Source of the DNA: Paramacrobiotus metropolitanus
Lineage: Eukaryota > Tardigrada > Eutardigrada > Parachela > Macrobiotidae
DNA length: 64,000 nucleotides
Assembly: GCF_019649055.1 (NCBI RefSeq)
Contig: NW_026570240.1
Coordinates: forward strand, 620,001 to 684,000
Direction of reading: 5' to 3'
Part shown: in pieces, positions 36,012 to 48,144 of the stretch
Position numbering within the stretch: the first letter of the stretch is position 1
Layout: the number at the start of each line of letters is the position of its first letter
Program-made: the position numbers and the translations under genes
Notes under the pieces: model-generated
The model's input: the letters and a program-made list of their open reading frames with translations, nothing else
Databases searched by the model: none
Told to the model about the DNA's origin: nothing

Positions 36012-37252
36012 GGAATCTTATGTTTGCTAAATTTTTGGATCTTGTTTTATTGTTTTAGCTTCATTTGTTGGCTTTTAGCGTTTACTGCGAAAATACTATA
36101 AAGGGCAAACCGAGAAGATGATAAAAAAACGTAATTCAGCTCGCACTTGTTGCCTTCCTGCATGCACGGCTACAGGTGATGAACCCGATAGCAGTTTTCC
36201 GTAATAAATGGGTCTTTTAGTAGTGAAATTAAACTTTAGCAATGTGTCAGCAGTTGTCGATCGGATCCACATCTTCATTAAGAGGTTCCGTTGTTGCGTT
36301 TTTTTATTAAGTGATAATTTTCACCTTTAATGCAAATTAATAGAATACTGAGTCCAGCAGCTTTTGACTGCCATAAGTATTAAAGTAGTGGGATACACTA
36401 ATAAGTGTATGCAAGTACTTACTATAGTGTGAGGTTACTACCTCTAGTAAGTTCTTGGTGTATGCTTACGAGGTGACGTAACACCTTTATTAGAAAGGGC
36501 AACTTGTGCAAAATAATAAATACTATCGAATACTATATAATTATTACTTGTCAATTTATTAAGCAAGCTCAGTACTTCCACTTGCTTTCTCGGAAGAAAT
36601 AGCCGAATAAAGCTTAAACAATCGCCAAATACGGCTTTGTTTTACTACTGTCCTACGTCCCGCCGTTGTTTCAGTGATTGGAACTAAATGTGCATTTTAA
36701 AATGTTAGAATATTGAATACGAGTACTGATGAATAAAACTGTCAATAAATAACTAACCTCGATTTCGTTAATACAAATTTACACCAAATCTGGGTGTATC
36801 TCGCTTGACAATGAGCTACAAGTACATTGTACTGTGCGTGCAATGAGGTATGTACAAGTATACGAGTACAATGTACAGTACTGGCATTTCTATAGAACTA
36901 CCGCATAGCACAAATTTTTAGCCTGAAGCTCTAAGTGCAAGTACTGAATAACTGACGTTTAGTGTGTACAATGCATGCTAACTCTAGTACATTTTACAAT
37001 GAGGTACTTATTGTTAGTTGTTTTGCCCGAAACCAAAGATGTACAGACCCGTCTGCTGGGAGAGGTACGCGAAAACATTGCTTTTGAAAGGTTTTTGGCC
37101 AACACTGGCCGTAATTCGCCTGCGTTTAACTTTACGCAGTGATAATTTAGCGAATTGATATGCATAATTGGTAACGCGATTTGACCATGACCACTGGATA
37201 GTCGGATAAAATCATTAACAAAGATGTCGCCAGTGCGGTAGCCAGTTGTGCG
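36012..37252. other. Intergenic, no gene seen; GTAC-rich stretch
   Basis: No supported gene. The interval 36815-36900 is rich in GTAC-containing short palindromes (TGTACAAGTATACGAGTACA, then ATGTACAGTACTGG). Confidence 0.45.
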
Positions 37253-39415
37253 ATGGATGTTCGGTGGTGGATTCTGATCTGCTGCAGTCTTATCGGATTC
37301 TGCAATGATTTTTTCACAGAGCTTCCGGGTATTGTTGTGCAGCGTCTAACGGGCACAGCCGACGCCTGCAAGGACCAAACCGACAACTGCACTTACTTGA
37401 ACGTCAAACAGTTTAATTTGCTATTTACTGCGAGCAACTTGGCTTCCGGTATTGGGGCATTCTGTGCGGGGCTTATCATTGACCGGTACGGATGCAAATA
37501 CGCATTATGGGGATCATCTATTCTTCTGCTCTTCGGCGGGTAAGGAACATTTTCTGCGCTTGTTTTCGGAGGGTCAGGGTAGTGACTGCTGTACCATCAA
37601 AAGCTAACCATAAACATGAAATGCAGTGCAAGTTGTATATATAGGCATATACCCAGTAAGTAGACGCAAGTGATTGAAATAATCCAGTATAAGCAGACGA
37701 GTTTAAAACAAAGTTTGAAAATGCTTGACTGTTCGTGCAGTAGGTATTTTTGAAAACTGCATTGTCTAGACTCTGGACGCACAAAGTGCGAGCACTTATT
37801 TTTAAATAGTTCAGGTCCTAAGAAGGGGCTTGCTGTTAGATATGATCAGTTGCTGCTGACGGTGGTGTTCTTCTACAGAGCGTTGTTTCTTGGCGGCACA
37901 TATTTCAAAGATACACCCTCAGTATTCACATCTATGATCATCGGCAATATTATCGCCGGTATTTCAATGGGAGCGACGGCAGTCATTTGCCATCGCATCA
38001 AAGCATCCTGGTTCCTGTATAAGGAATTAGGTGTGGCTTTCTCCGTCCACATATTTTGCGGTCGACTTGGCAGTGCCACTTCATATCTGTTGATCGGGGC
38101 AGTCCTGCCCAAGATCGGCCTGCATCCTTGTTTGTGGATCGGCTTCGGTCTCGCGCTGATCGCATGCGGTGCCCTTGTTACCATGTCTTTCCTGGATGAG
38201 CGCGGAGCGGCCATGGTCAACACGTCTCCGCCTGATATCTCCACCGGCGTCATCCTGCGCTTCTTCAAAAGCCTGGATTCAGTTTATATCTGCTTCGCCG
38301 TTATGGTGCCTTTTTACTACGGAACAGTGGCCACTTTTACTGCTAATGGACCAAACTTCTTAGCGGTAAGTATGTGGACAGCAGTGCGATGAGTTATAAA
38401 AATGCTACGCGAGTAAAGTGTAACTTGTAAAAGGAAGTGTAACTTGTGAACTCTATGTGAAAATTTGCGTAATGTCCAACTGTACGTGCCAATATGTATT
38501 GTCCGCGTAGATTCTTGTGGGCTCTGGTCACTAACATGTTATGTATAACTTACCCATGTAAAACAATGTACCCTACCAGGCAATGACTAGGGTAGTCTAT
38601 CGGATTACGTGAGTAACTGCAATAATTTACCACAAAATTTGTTATTAGCAGAAGTAGTGTACATTCTTATAATAAAAATATTTGTTTTTTAAAATCAGGC
38701 TATGAACTGATCATTTTTGCGATATGTTTTGCAGAAAGCGTACGGATATTCAGAATCTGCTGCCAGTTATATTGTGGGATTGGTGTACGACATTGCGCTG
38801 TTTTCGGTACTTTTCGGCTGGTTAACAGATCGCTACGGTCATCGCGAGGCATGGTTTCTCGCCGCAGCCGGGCTCTTATTCATGGCGTTCTTGCTATTGG
38901 TTATCACAGCTCACTTTCCGGCATGGTTGTTGACCACACTCGTTGGATTCGGCTACACGATATTCGGCCCCACAATCTGGTCCAGTGTGGCCCTGGTGGT
39001 GGTTCCGGCCTATGTTGGGAGCGCTTTGGGACTGCTAAAATTCTGCCATTACGCCGGAGTGGGTGTGTTAACGGCAGTGGCTGGTGAAGTGTTACAGATT
39101 TCCCCGGATGACCCTAAACTACGCGGTCCGTGGACCGGCTTCATTATTCAGCTGCTAGTCACATCTGTCGTTGTTCTGTTAGCCACGGGAATTATGACGT
39201 ATTTTAATAGTGTGACCGGAAGCCGGTTAGTTCCGTCCCAGCGGGAAAGGGAGAGCAAAAACGGATTGCAGGAATTCACGCCTCTTTTTGTGGATTATGG
39301 AGCTAAGGAAGCGGATCTTGTCGCTCCTAGAGCTAGAGTTGATGCAAGATCGGAAGACGATGAACGGATGAGAAAAATCTCTGAGGATCTGACGCGGATT
39401 CTTATTAATCGTTGA
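37253..39415 (+). CDS. MFSD1: MFSD1-like major facilitator (lysosomal transporter)
   Basis: Exons are 37253..37539, 37879..38365 and 38735..39415 (484 residues), the expected size for 12 transmembrane helices. Matches to the MFSD1 branch include MDVRWWILICCSLIGFCNDF, FNLLFTASNLASGIGAFCAG followed by LIIDRYG (MFS motif A region), GRLGSATSYLLIGAVLP, and in the second half FGWLTDRYGHREAWFLAAAG, GFGYTIFGPTIWSSVALVVVP and GSALGLLKFCHYAGVGVLTA. Vertebrate MFSD1 is a lysosomal dipeptide exporter partnered with GLMP. Here the substrate is inferred only. Two potential N-glycosylation or loop Cys residues occur in ACKDQTDNCTYLN. The frame is open a little upstream of the chosen ATG, so a short 5' exon might exist. 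Confidence 0.75.
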
Positions 39416-40857
39416 GTAGCAGTAGCACAGACCCAGAGCTCCTCTAATATTGGTCCCAGTCCTAACCTCCAGTTCGCTTAGCGTAGATGATCCGAATCGT
39501 ATGTGTTATATGTGCTACTTACCGAATATGATACTAGTCTATAGAGCGCAAATTAGGCGTTGTTATGAAATATGTTCACATTTTAGGCAGGTGTACAGCT
39601 TGCGCTGTTTAAAGCAAGCTGGATGCCTTCCATTACGTGCGTTTTTTCAGCGGAAAGCCGGCAAAGGTTGGCGGCTTATTCGATTAAAAGTCTCACAAGT
39701 CAGGATGTTTTCCGTCTCTAGGTTTATTGTAACTGCGGCCGTAAAATTAAATTAAGGCAGAACCGGCAGATCACAATATATTCTGTTCACGAACAGTGTT
39801 TTATGTCACTCAGAAGTTTTAATTTAATTATTGTGGACCGCCGTAGGTCGTGTAGTTGTTTTTATCTGTACAGACTCTGTACGAAGATAATAATTATTAC
39901 GAATAAAGTGTTATTCAAATAATTAACACACAAAATAGTAAATGCGGACGTAGTGTACATAAAAATAAGTACTGTACGTATTTTTTCTGCTCAGCACTCC
40001 GTAGTCCGTACCTTCAGTCGGCAAAAACCGCTGGGCTGATTTTGAATTCAAAGGTTGAATTCAATTAATGAAAAACAAGGCCGGAGGATAAAATTATAGA
40101 AGTTCCAAAGGAAAAAAGCAAATGCCTTATGCCGAATTCTGAAGTGCGCGTAGTAACCCAAACGCTGTTCCGCTTTCGCATTAAAGTAACATCATTAATT
40201 TTGTAACCGCCGTATTACCAGCGGTAGTCGCGGGTGACTAACTGCGCTACGTGGACTTGTCGTGTCCCGTGAAACATGAACCACACTTTTTTGGAGTTTT
40301 TTCAGTAAACAGTCAGAGCTAAAACTTAAAGCTATTCAGTTGTTAGAGATATGATAACGTTGTGAGAACTGTAAATCAGTAAATACTTTATATTCACGAG
40401 TTTTATCTTTTCTGGTGAAGAGTTATCAGCTTTTTGACTCCTGTGAGTGAAGTCGTTAAGTAGACGTTCAAGTGTTGTATCTGTAATTCTGTACGAGTAT
40501 GTTTTGCACTCGTAGAGTCGTAGTGCCACCACTTCCATCGTTGCTTTATGAGAGTTTGTAAACCCATGGTCGTACAATATGCAGAAAGGAACAAACCGGG
40601 AAAGGTAGGTTCTGCATCTGTATGTAATGGGTAAACAAAGCTTTGCTAAGCAAGCAGTTTGGATTCTTAGTAGCTGACTCCGAAATGTACATTATTGTTT
40701 GCCATGCCGTGTCTAACAAGTAACAGTTGTGAGTTGTGGTATGTATTGGTCTCGTTGCAGTTTCCCCTGCGTTGGATGGAACTCTGAAGTTGCCCAACAT
40801 GAGGCGTAATTTTTCCTTTGTGCACGATATAACCTGAACAAAGCATTTGTGGTTATC
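39416..40857. other. Intergenic, no gene seen
   Basis: This covers the 3' flank of the MFSD1-like gene and the 5' flank of the golgin. The region before the golgin ATG has several plausible AG acceptors, so a non-coding first exon is possible. Confidence 0.4.
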
Positions 40858-43434
40858 ATGGCCTCTTGGTTGAAGCAGGGCCTAAGTACATTAGGCGAAG
40901 GAATTGCAACGCTGACGAAGGAGATAATCAGCGAGGAGCCACTGCACGAATTTCCTCGACCGCCTTCCTCCACTCGCTCCTCGACCCCGAAACCCGCGGA
41001 GGATGCCCCGTCACAGCATACGATTGACGACAGCAGACCGGACTCGGAAGCGGATGCTCTTCGTACTTTGGAGGAGAAACTGCGCAACGCGGAGTCGCAG
41101 CTTAGCAGCAGTAATATCCAGTATCAGCAGATCATAAAGAATTACGAGGCCCATATGATTGGGATGCGCGATCAGATTTATGAGCTGCAGGCGCAGCTGG
41201 AAAACCGCTCGAAAGATGTTGCGCTAGAGCCCGCCGTGTCGGATGTCATCGACTCACCGCAGTATGTTGACGTCGATCTGACCGCCTCGTCGCCGTCGCC
41301 AAACAGCTTGGAGGCTGCTGTCGAAGCGCACACTTCAACACAGTCATTTCCCACCAGTCTGCCCGAACTGCAGTCCGCGCGTTCGGTGGACGAAGTGTCT
41401 GTTCATGCGCTGGAGCATGAACTGGAGGAAAAGGACGCCACAATACGGCATCTGACGCAGGAATTGGCGCGGGCGCGAGCATCCGTCGCGCTGCTGGAAT
41501 CGCAGATCCCTGTGGACGACGGTAAAATCGACGCGGAAATGCAGACGGTACCTGGCGATGTCTTCCCTGATCTGACGGCGGAGATTGTTGAGAAGAGTGA
41601 TATGTTTATGCAGACCGACGATGATCTGAAGCGCAGCTCGGTGGACTATGGTGTACAAGTGGATCCGGTGCAGGATTTGAAGGAGATGAACACCTTCTGC
41701 CTGATTAATTTAGGAGTCAACGACGGCAGTTCGCAGACGTCGTCCAGTCCAGAAATGTTGGTTCCCGAAAATCTTGACCAGGGTACGCAGTGGGAAGACA
41801 ACCAGATGGATTCAGAAAAGGAGTGCAAAGTGTTCAGCGATGGTTCATGCCAAACTGAAGCGGAATTTGTTCAAGTTGTCAATACTCTACAAGAAATGCT
41901 TCCCTCCAAAGATTTAGAAGTTGTGGAATCCTTTCAACAGACCGACTACATTATGTTGGATGAAATTTGTCAGACGTCCGATGAAAGAGATTACAGCGAT
42001 CGTGATATTCAGACAGAAGCGGAGGAAAGAGCGCCTCAAAAGGAATTCAGCAATGCGGAGTCGCAGTTCACTTCGGAAGAGTCTGGTTCTGAAATATGGA
42101 CACAGACACCGGACCACAAACCCGAAAACCAGAGCATTCAGACAGATAATCCCGCCGGTCACGATCAGGACAGCCAGACCGAAGTCCCACATCCTGTGGA
42201 TGCCAGCACAATGGCCGAACTTTTTCTGGATAGTTATGATCAAGAAATTCAGACAGAGTTTTCCGGGGGCGTTGTTTCGGAAACCGATTATTTATTGCTT
42301 CGCCAGTCGGCTGAAGGGGCTCATTCGGAGATGAGCCAGTTGGTAGCCACCAACGATCGACTGAAAAAGGAAGGCGATAGATTGCGGGCACACCTGTTGG
42401 GCGTTGAACAAGCCTATGCTCAGGATTTCCAGACCGTCCAAGGGAGAGAGGAAGAGCTGAACAAGGTTATTGTCCAGTTAGAAGAACAACTGCGCGCGAC
42501 TACCGTATCACAACAGCAGACTTCTAGTGAAGTGAAAGAAAACATCGGTTTGCTGCAGGAACAGGTTATGCTGTTGACGCATGCGCGCGACGAAGCCATG
42601 ACAAAGTTGCGAGATAGTGAGAAAAGGAATCACCTGATGGAATCATCCCTGTCGAATATTCATACGGCACTGGAGCACATGAAGAAAGAACACCGTGGGG
42701 AGATGGAAGTGGACAGGGAGAGAGCAAAAAAAGCCGCGCGATATTTGGAAGAGCAGCTACATGAACTGCGAGTGGAAAACACGAAGTTAAAGGAGGTGGT
42801 TGCGGATATGCACAAGGAAAAGACTAGTGCTGTACAGTCGCTGGCCGAAAGTCAACTGCTGAGAGACGCAGTCGAAGATTTAAAGAAGCAGCTGGATGAA
42901 AAAGATATGTTCCTGAGTAAAGCCTTGGACGATGCGGCTACGATCAGCTCAAATAAAATCGACAAAGCTTTCATTCGGAGTATGGTGTTGGGATTTGTCG
43001 CAGGACCGAAATCCACTCAGGGCGACATTCTGCGAATGTTAATGTCCACTTTAGATTTCAGTGAGCAGGATAAGCTTAGAGTGCAGGCTGCTCAGAGCTC
43101 CGGACTTCGTTCTTTCTTCTCCAATGCGCCACAGAAGGCTGGTCCATTACCGGACGACACCTTCAGTAATTTACTGGTCAAGTTTGTTGAACAAGAAAGC
43201 CAGCCAAAAGGGAAGTCAGCCGCAGAGGCTCATTCTGTGTCCAGTCCAAAATCTCAGATTCCTTCTGCAGCCGGAATGTTTAGTAACCTGCCCGTTGCAT
43301 CCAAAAGACCGGTTGCGGTTGGTTCGACCAATTTCGTTACTGTGTCCGATGAATCTGTGGAGAAGCAGGATAAGGTTTTGCAGAAAATTTTAGATGAACC
43401 GCTCGGTCAGCCAAGTTCAGTGGATACAGTTTAG
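40858..43434 (+). CDS. TRIP11: GMAP-210/TRIP11-like golgin with array of QT motifs, intronless
   Basis: One uninterrupted frame of 858 residues. The N terminus MASWLKQGLSTLGEGIATLT has the spaced Gly/Ser/Thr amphipathic pattern of the GMAP-210 ALPS curvature sensor. Coiled coils are visible near 60-120, 180-215 and 475-695. The C-terminal block at about 697-742 (KIDKAFIRSMVLGFVAGP followed by STQGDILRMLMSTLDFSEQ) matches the GRAB/GRIP-like Arf-binding domain of TRIP11. So it is expected to tether vesicles at the cis-Golgi or cilium-directed membranes. Human TRIP11 is more than twice as long. Unusual: residues 229-466 contain 11 clear Q-T motifs (Gln at 229, 252, 293, 332, 361, 372, 385, 416, 428, 440, 465) plus two degenerate ones (267, 311). 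Most have acidic neighbours, as in DIQTE, SIQTD and WTQTP. This is the layout of multi-site LC8 dynein light chain ligands. A start at 40849 is not needed. Confidence 0.8.
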   Translation: MASWLKQGLSTLGEGIATLTKEIISEEPLHEFPRPPSSTRSSTPKPAEDAPSQHTIDDSRPDSEADALRTLEEKLRNAESQLSSSNIQYQQIIKNYEAHMIGMRDQIYELQAQLENRSKDVALEPAVSDVIDSPQYVDVDLTASSPSPNSLEAAVEAHTSTQSFPTSLPELQSARSVDEVSVHALEHELEEKDATIRHLTQELARARASVALLESQIPVDDGKIDAEMQTVPGDVFPDLTAEIVEKSDMFMQTDDDLKRSSVDYGVQVDPVQDLKEMNTFCLINLGVNDGSSQTSSSPEMLVPENLDQGTQWEDNQMDSEKECKVFSDGSCQTEAEFVQVVNTLQEMLPSKDLEVVESFQQTDYIMLDEICQTSDERDYSDRDIQTEAEERAPQKEFSNAESQFTSEESGSEIWTQTPDHKPENQSIQTDNPAGHDQDSQTEVPHPVDASTMAELFLDSYDQEIQTEFSGGVVSETDYLLLRQSAEGAHSEMSQLVATNDRLKKEGDRLRAHLLGVEQAYAQDFQTVQGREEELNKVIVQLEEQLRATTVSQQQTSSEVKENIGLLQEQVMLLTHARDEAMTKLRDSEKRNHLMESSLSNIHTALEHMKKEHRGEMEVDRERAKKAARYLEEQLHELRVENTKLKEVVADMHKEKTSAVQSLAESQLLRDAVEDLKKQLDEKDMFLSKALDDAATISSNKIDKAFIRSMVLGFVAGPKSTQGDILRMLMSTLDFSEQDKLRVQAAQSSGLRSFFSNAPQKAGPLPDDTFSNLLVKFVEQESQPKGKSAAEAHSVSSPKSQIPSAAGMFSNLPVASKRPVAVGSTNFVTVSDESVEKQDKVLQKILDEPLGQPSSVDTV

Positions 43435-43958
43435 CAGTTCATGATTCGATGAAACTGCTTGTCCAGTTTTCAACCTTTTAGCACAGAAGAACAATTCTCC
43501 GTTTCGATTGTTGCCTTTTGGGTTTGTAGTTTTACTTTGTGATTGTCGATAAAAGGGAGATCCAGTTTATATTTTGAAATTTCGCGCTTCGGGTTTCTTT
43601 TATGAGTTGAAGTGAAGGCTGCGGCGTTAGAGAATAAATTTTCAACCAAGACAGTTTTGGCCTTTTGGGTAAAGTGATATTGCAGCCAGCTTTGTAGATT
43701 TCAAACCAGACCGCCAATTTTATAGTCCTTTTATCTGGCAGCGCAAACCAACAATGAATTCAAGATTCTGGTCCATAAAATACAACAATCATGAAAAATC
43801 TTTAAACAAAATCAGTGCTACTATAAGTAATGGCAAATCCTTCAATTTCCCGCACGAGATAAAACACTCTCACTGACGAGTCTATTATGTAGAAGTATCG
43901 AAGTACATATAACAACATCTTAACACGAACGTTCCACTCCATTCGTGGCTAGGAAAGC
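43435..43958. other. Intergenic between convergent golgin and UNG genes
   Basis: No gene seen. Both 3'UTRs lie here. Confidence 0.5.
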
Positions 43959-46765
43959 TTATTCTTCCTGAAGATGTGCCCAGTTAATTGGTTTTTTTCC
44001 TTTCTTATTCAAGAAATCATTTGCAGCCGAAAAATGCTTGCATCCAAGAAACTTGGTGACCGACAATGGCGAAGGATGTGCTGCCATCAGTACGCAATGT
44101 CGCTTCTATCAAACACGACCAAATACAAATTTCCATGGAACAGTATTTCAATACAAGAGCTTGCACTTTAGCCTCTTAAACACCGGAACAAAGCGTGAGT
44201 GCCAACTTAAATGCTGTAGTACATGTTACAAGTACGTTGAGGAACAAGCAAAATAATATTTGTGTTCCCAGTGTCACTTCCCACCTTATCCAATTTTCCA
44301 CATTTTGCTTGAGCATATCGTCCCCAAAGCACGAAGACCACCCCAGACAGATTCAAATTAAGCCACTAAAACCAAATTACAAACTATGAATCTTCAAACC
44401 CATTTCAGTAGGATTAAGGTATGCAAATATTTACCTCAATAACTGCGTCCGTAAAAACTTCCCATCCTTTGTCTTTGTGGCTGTTCGCGTTTCCTGATCG
44501 CACCGTCAAGACAGCATTCAACAAAAGCACTCCTAAAAGGTCCAGAGTCAGACTTCACAAAAAAAGCACACACATAAGCATTAGATCACACAGGTATAAG
44601 TACCACAATGAAAACATAAAATTATTAATTTTCATGTTACGAGTTAAAAGAACTGGACAACGCCCACCTATGTTCAAATTCAATAAGCAATGCAGATATA
44701 TTAACAAACAAGGGAGATCTTTGCGGAATAAATTTAAAAGTTATTACAAAAGACAGAATATAAGTGCATTCAAAAGTTTGCGACTTGTTAATTACAAAAA
44801 CAAAAAATTTACACTTTTGGGCAGTGGGCTACAGACTTAATGCAGTTTTCGGAAAATCTTAATTTATCTACCTTGTTGAGCCCAACCCGTCAAATTGCCA
44901 TGAGATGGCGCACAGAATGCGGGAATATCAGTGGACAGTTCCTTGTAGATGTTAACAAGGCTGGGAGGAGGAGGTACTCCTTTTTGAACGCTGAAGCACA
45001 GACCTGAGAACGAAAACAGCCCACACACATACAGAAAACGCTATAAGTTATATATGTTCTTTTGTTGTAGATTCATAGACACATATAACAACTGCACTCT
45101 ATCCATGCACTTCAAATGAGTGGTACGTACCATCAGGCAAAATTTGTACAGTTACAAAGAAAACATTATGCTCAATACCGAGTACTCATAGCAAAATCAG
45201 CAAAGAACTGAGTCGCCGTTACCATGAGCTTGACGCACGCCATGATATGGGTCTTGTCCCAGAATCACAACTTTGGTCTAGAATGAGAAAAAAATTGTCC
45301 TCATTCGCTATCAATAAGAAAACTTAAGCACGACTTACATCCTGAATAGGAAAATGTTCGGTCCAAGAGAAAACCTGATCAGCTGGTGGAAATACGGTGC
45401 CGTTTTGGCGCTCTTTTGTTACAAATTCGGAGAGTTTCAAAAAGTAATCTTTCGAGAATTCCTTTTCCAGAGCTTCGAACCATGTAAGGCCAAATTTTGG
45501 CGTCAACAGGGGCAGTCTGCGGCAGTGCTGTATCAACTTGGCTTTCAGAAAATTCTGATGCGCTCGTTTTTGTGGGTCTTCACTGATGACGGGAGTAACT
45601 TTCGCATCAGTTGCATTAGCCGATGACTCAACATCGCAATCGCTTTTCAACTTCTTCGATACCGCTGGATTGTCCAAATCAGACCCAACACTACGCTTTG
45701 GTGCCTGTAAATGAAAAAAGGCTCAATGGGAGACACAGTATTAATTACGAAGATAATGAAACCGGCTACGCACCATATTCACAACCAGTACTGCACTATT
45801 AAATACTGATATTCCTACGAAAAAGTCACTTGCATTTATGCTGTATGGACATCGCATAATTCCACATAGATTCCGGAATCATTATATAGGTAAGCAGATT
45901 CCGCAGCTTCGGCACAACATGATTTGTATGTAGTCGAGCTCGAAAAAGCGTGGAGGAAAATGATACAAACATTCTTTCGAACAGACTGTTTGAAACATAT
46001 TCCTACAAGCTTCAACGCGAAATGCAAGATTAATAGTAAGCGCAGCGCACTAGACTTTCGAGCATCTATGGTACTCGTAAGGTACAGACTACAGAGGAAG
46101 TAAGTCTAAATTCTAAAACCAACAATTTTACTCGCATCAAAGTTAAAATCATTTATTTTTTAAACTGAAAAAATTTTTAAAAAAACTTTAATAATCCTTA
46201 TAAGCCACAATGATACCATGGATTTTGAGCTGCCTAAACCGTTTCAACTGCGACACAGTAAGCCCTTATTTAATTTACCTGTACCTACCTATGCTGTTTC
46301 CACAATTCAAGTTATTCAAACATAAAGCATAAGTACATACCTGTAGAAGTATGTACTGGTATGTACCTACATAATTACATATATTATTACATAAGATGAT
46401 AAGTAAGTACATATTTATTACGTATGTAATGTACATACGTAATAAACGTCTGGGACAGTACGAGAACAGAAATTGTCCTACAGAGTACACACCCTTTTGT
46501 AACTTTTAATATTAAATTCGTCTTCAGGGAGGTTTCGCGATAATTCAACACTGACCCTGATCCAATCAACTGTAACCACCCTCGATGGCCCAGGCAGCAA
46601 TACGCAGCCGTGTCCGAAGTCAAACTGCCAATGTCTTGGGCCCTTCAATATGCAACTAACCTGCTGCGGAACCACTACAACCGCGGGCCCAGCCAAATTC
46701 GGAGTGCCTTCAGGTTTCGGAACAGACTGGAAAAATGAAAGTAAAGTCTTTTGATGGGCAGGCAT
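43959..46765 (-). CDS. UNG: Uracil-DNA glycosylase, nuclear type (family 1 UNG)
   Basis: Exons (minus order): 46765..46661, 45704..45339, 45277..45223, 45003..44872, 44532..44435, 44365..44285, 44105..43959. They give 327 residues with all phases closing. It removes uracil from DNA as the first step of base-excision repair. The N terminus carries QKTLLSFF, a PCNA-binding PIP box in the same position as in human UNG2. A basic/Lys-rich linker (APKRSV, KKLKSD) follows. The catalytic domain shows [12 protein letters not shown] with the water-activating Asp (about 166), [25 protein letters not shown], the [10 protein letters not shown] strand, [11 protein letters not shown] and the minor-groove loop HPSPLS with the catalytic His (about 289) and intercalating Leu. 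The C terminus [11 protein letters not shown] is typical. It diverges from the AP endonuclease gene 1.4 kb away. Confidence 0.96.
46414..46446. repeat. 33-bp perfect palindrome in UNG intron 1
   Basis: Arms TTTATTACGTATGTA and TACATACGTAATAAA flank a 3-base loop ATG. It lies in an AT-rich stretch with many TAC/GTA repeats. Confidence 0.85.
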
Positions 46766-48144
46766 GATTTCTTCCGGCTCCAGCGGCCCAGCCGAGTCGA
46801 ATTTCTAAGACAAAGCGAACATGAGCAGAAATACAACGAGTAATCGAATTTCAAGGAGATCGCCGTATTAAGCCTATTACCAGTGCATTATTCTTAAAAA
46901 GTTCAAAATTCAATAACAACTCCATTTATTCCACCTTGCACTGTTTAATCTAATAAGCTTACGGTTGAAGCTTTAACCTTATATCAACGAAGCGCTATCA
47001 ACATTGCTGTTAACATTGTCATTTACGGTTGATTTACCGATCAAAACAAGCAGCAACAAAGTTACAAAATGCCAACAATGCATTTTCCTAAAACGAAAAG
47101 CCGAAAAAGTTCTAGCCTTAATGTTTATACTCTGGTCACAGTCTAGTGTTACTCAAATTGCAGCCTTTATAAGTTTCAGCAGAAAGCAGAAACAGAAGTC
47201 AAGGAGCGAAAATACATCAGGCCGTACCATCCAGTGACCACAATGGTAAGTGTCAGAACTTAGAATCGCATCGTATCAGTCGCATCGTATCGATCCTTTT
47301 CAGTGGCATTCACATCAGCCAGAGTGGGTCTGAACTTTAACGCTGGATATGTTTAAAATAAATTTTTATTGAACAACTCAATTCAATGCCAAAATTCACA
47401 ATCAAAACAGAACAAACAAAAGAATCTGAAAAAGATATCCCAAAAACCGCGGCAGACTTCTCACGTGCCATGAAAGTGAGAAACTAAAGAAAGTAGTGAC
47501 GCTCATTTTTCCGCCGGTTAAACTGGTATTAAAGGCGCAATGATGCGCCGAACGGCTCTTTACAGTAGGTATGTTTTCGTACTTGCTGCCTTGCTGTTGT
47601 GAGTTGCACTGTGCACCGCTGCGCCGTTGCTGCAATGCTCTTAGCAGCCATGCACGCATGCAGTCAACGCGCCGTTCTAATGCCTGAAAATACTTGCATC
47701 CCGCCTGTTTGAACGAATTTTTTTCGAGCGGTTTGTTGTTGTTGTATTTTTAATTAAACCTTGAAATATTTTTTTATTTTGCTTTTGACTTCCTAAATCT
47801 TTAGCCAGGTGGAATAGTATTCTTAGTGTTTAGTTAACTCGGATCGAGGTCTTGCCATTGTAAGTTTGAAGTGGAAAAGCATTTTATTAACGTGCTTGAG
47901 TCTTGGCTAACGTCTGCGAGATGTGTACGTTATCAGGAAATTGAGGTTACGTAATCGCAAGGACGGCAAGGTGTTCTGCAATCCGTACCTATTGAGTATT
48001 GATTGATAAAAAGTTACTTAAAAATTGTTGTGCCTGTTCTTAGATCTTCGTTCTTTTTATAATGATGAGTATCTTGACCGTATGTGTTGAGAGTGTTTGA
48101 TTGGATGGTTGTTTTGATTATATACCAAAGGGGAAAGATTCAAG
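46766..48144. promoter_or_regulatory. Divergent region between UNG and AP endonuclease
   Basis: 1.38 kb between opposite start codons. No supported gene inside. It is expected to hold both promoters, and the part 47700-48140 looks like AP endonuclease 5'UTR/promoter (T/G-rich). Open frames at 47004-47237 and 47402-47659 lack support. Confidence 0.45.
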
